Part shown: piece by piece, positions 33,407 through 34,711 of the stretch | Layout of the letters: every line of letters starts with the position of its first letter | How positions within the stretch are numbered: position 1 is the stretch's first letter | Source of the DNA: Caulobacterales bacterium | GTDB lineage: Bacteria > Pseudomonadota > Alphaproteobacteria > Caulobacterales > Parvularculaceae | DNA: 34,711 nucleotides | Reading direction: 5' to 3' | NCBI GenBank assembly: GCA_020638525.1 | Contig: JACKIL010000020.1 | Location: 1 to 34,711 of the forward strand | Position numbers and translations under genes: made by a program | Notes under the pieces: generated by a model | What the model saw: only the letters and a program-made list of their open reading frames with translations | Database searches by the model: none | Told to the model about the DNA's origin: nothing

Positions 33407-34711
33407 ATGAGCGGATCGCAGGCGGTTCTGAAGAAGTCGCTCCGGCCCGTTCACCTCGCGGCGATCGGCATGGGCACGACCATCGGCATGGGCTGGGTCG
33501 TTGTCGCTGGCGGATGGATCAACGATGCCGGGCCGGGCGGGGCGGCGCTCGCCTTCGTGCTCGGCGCGCTCATCATGGGGCTCGTCGCGCAGTGCTACGC
33601 CGACCTCACGATCCGTTTGCCGGAAGCGACCAATGAGACCGCCTATGTCGAAGCGGCCTTCGGGCGTCTCTATGGGCGCATTATCGGCTGGATGGTGCTG
33701 CTCGGATTTGTCGGCATTTGCTGCTTTGAAGGGCTCGCGCTCGCCTGGGTGATCTCCGTTCTCGCGCCGTCGCTGAAAGGGCCGACGCTTTATACGGTGC
33801 TCGAAACGCCGATCACCTTGCTCGACATTCTCGTCGTCGCAGGCGGCGGGGCGTTCTTCACCTTTCTCAATGTCATTGGCGCGCGCGAGTCGGCGAGCGT
33901 TCAGGTCGCCGTCACGGCCGGAAAGATCGCGCTCGGCCTTGTCTTCATCATCATTGGCATCGCCGGCGGCGCGCCGGAAAATCTTGCGCCGGTCTTTTCG
34001 CCGGCTGATGCGCCGCTGAAGGGGATGACGCTCGTTCTGGTGACGGTGCCGGCCTGGTTCTGCGGCTTCAACGCCCTGCCGCAATCGTTGAGCGAAGCGC
34101 GCGAGCGACCTTCCGCAAAACTCATCGCCAGGCTCTTCGCTTCCGTCATCGTGCTGACGGCGCTCTTTTACATCGGCGTCATCGCCGCGACGGCGATCGC
34201 GGCGCCGCGCGCCGCTCTTGCGGGCTCCGAACTTCCGGTGATGACGGCGATTGAAACCGTCGCAGGGCCGTGGGGCGGGCGCATCGTGCTCGTCACCGGC
34301 GTCGTCGCGCTCTTGAGCGCGTGGAACGCAGCGCTCTTTGCGTCGTCGCGTATGATCTACAATCTCAGCGCCTCTGGCGCGCTGCCGTCCTTCCTTGCGA
34401 GGGTTCACCCGAAGTTCGGAACGCCCGTGAACGCCGTTCTTTTCGTGGGCGCCGTCGCGCTCGCCGGCGGCATGATGGGGCGCGCTTTCATTGCGCCAGT
34501 CCTGCAGCTCGGCGCGCTCGGATTCGCGATCGGCTTCCTTGCGACATGCGCGTCATACCTGCGGCTCTTCGGCGTCACGGCGCCGCTACCGCGCGTTTTC
34601 GCTGCCGGGTTCGCCGCGATCTCCGTGTGGGCCGTCATCATGTTGTCCGTATACACAATGTTCGCCGGGAAGAGCGGCCTGCCGCCCGAAGCGGCGGCGC
34701 TCGCCGCGTGG
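33407..34711 (+). CDS. APC-superfamily amino-acid permease (partial, window end)
   Basis: Open from ATG 33407 through the window end (435 codons) with no stop. N-terminal MSGSQAVLKKSLRPVHLAAI, then at least 10 hydrophobic segments (such as AALAFVLGALIMGLVAQCYA and LVFIIIGIAGGAPEN), with the APC-like GMGTTIGMGWVVVAGG helix and the cytosolic loop ALPQSLSEARERPSAKLIAR. It is 33 bases after the ligase gene, in the same operon. It probably imports an amino acid or amine substrate across the inner membrane; the C-terminus lies outside the window. Confidence 0.85.
   Translation, partial: MSGSQAVLKKSLRPVHLAAIGMGTTIGMGWVVVAGGWINDAGPGGAALAFVLGALIMGLVAQCYADLTIRLPEATNETAYVEAAFGRLYGRIIGWMVLLGFVGICCFEGLALAWVISVLAPSLKGPTLYTVLETPITLLDILVVAGGGAFFTFLNVIGARESASVQVAVTAGKIALGLVFIIIGIAGGAPENLAPVFSPADAPLKGMTLVLVTVPAWFCGFNALPQSLSEARERPSAKLIARLFASVIVLTALFYIGVIAATAIAAPRAALAGSELPVMTAIETVAGPWGGRIVLVTGVVALLSAWNAALFASSRMIYNLSASGALPSFLARVHPKFGTPVNAVLFVGAVALAGGMMGRAFIAPVLQLGALGFAIGFLATCASYLRLFGVTAPLPRVFAAGFAAISVWAVIMLSVYTMFAGKSGLPPEAAALAAW

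Noticed and set aside
33383..34408. 341-aa minus-strand open frame inside the permease region
   Set aside because: Overlaps the permease almost fully and is very rich in Arg, Asp and Glu; the plus frame has membrane helices.

Overview
The window is about 34.7 kb of GC-rich, densely packed chromosomal DNA from a Gram-negative alphaproteobacterium. Clues are DUF2093 and DUF4170 proteins, a PmbA/TldE operon, KDO/lipid A genes arranged as in Alphaproteobacteria, a TonB receptor of the kind common in Sphingomonadales, Caulobacterales and Parvularculales, and an IorAB-type molybdenum hydroxylase. The exact family cannot be fixed from sequence alone. There is no rRNA, tRNA, insertion sequence, phage gene or CRISPR array that I can see.

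Layout. (1) 0.1-4.9 kb: a TPR protein on minus, then xseA, a DUF2093 gene and a LytM/M23 lipoprotein on plus. These last three are broken by single-base frameshifts, mostly apparent deletions, while coding sense continues across each break; sequencing error is the simplest reading. (2) 4.9-5.9 kb: a minus-strand micro-operon of three overlapping genes (two tiny membrane proteins and a 211-aa protein) of unknown role. (3) 6.0-7.35 kb: iron genes bfd and bfr behind a Fur-like box, then a Kazal-domain secreted protein. (4) 7.3-13.3 kb: outer-membrane lipid genes; DUF374 acyltransferase, waaA, lpxK and a frameshifted lpxL on minus, and an MsbA-type ABC exporter divergent on plus. (5) 13.3-13.5 kb: a nested palindromic repeat between convergent genes. 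(6) 13.5-17.6 kb: minus-strand run of class I glutamine amidotransferase, GST, PmbA, DUF4170 and a CX5R phosphatase, plus a small membrane protein. (7) 17.8-19.3 kb: a UbiD-family decarboxylase.

(8) 19.5-27.4 kb is the first accessory module. A TetR regulator and a GT1-type glycosyltransferase (with a premature TAA at codon 15) lie on minus, divergent from IorA-IorB, a three-heme cytochrome c, XdhC and a MocA-like nucleotidyltransferase on plus. This is a complete set for a periplasmic molybdenum hydroxylase: [2Fe-2S] subunit, Tat-exported catalytic subunit, electron acceptor and cofactor maturation factors. (9) 27.5 kb to the window end is the second accessory module. A TetR regulator is divergent from a TonB receptor, a class III aminotransferase, a CaiC-like acyl-CoA ligase and an APC permease cut by the window edge. 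The layout suggests uptake and CoA-activated breakdown of an amino-group compound. The regulator/receptor gap holds a striking TATAC array phased at about one helical turn.

I found no clearly new defence or mobile system. The best candidates for undescribed biology are the two regulator-controlled accessory modules, their operator structures, and the tiny overlapping membrane-protein operon.
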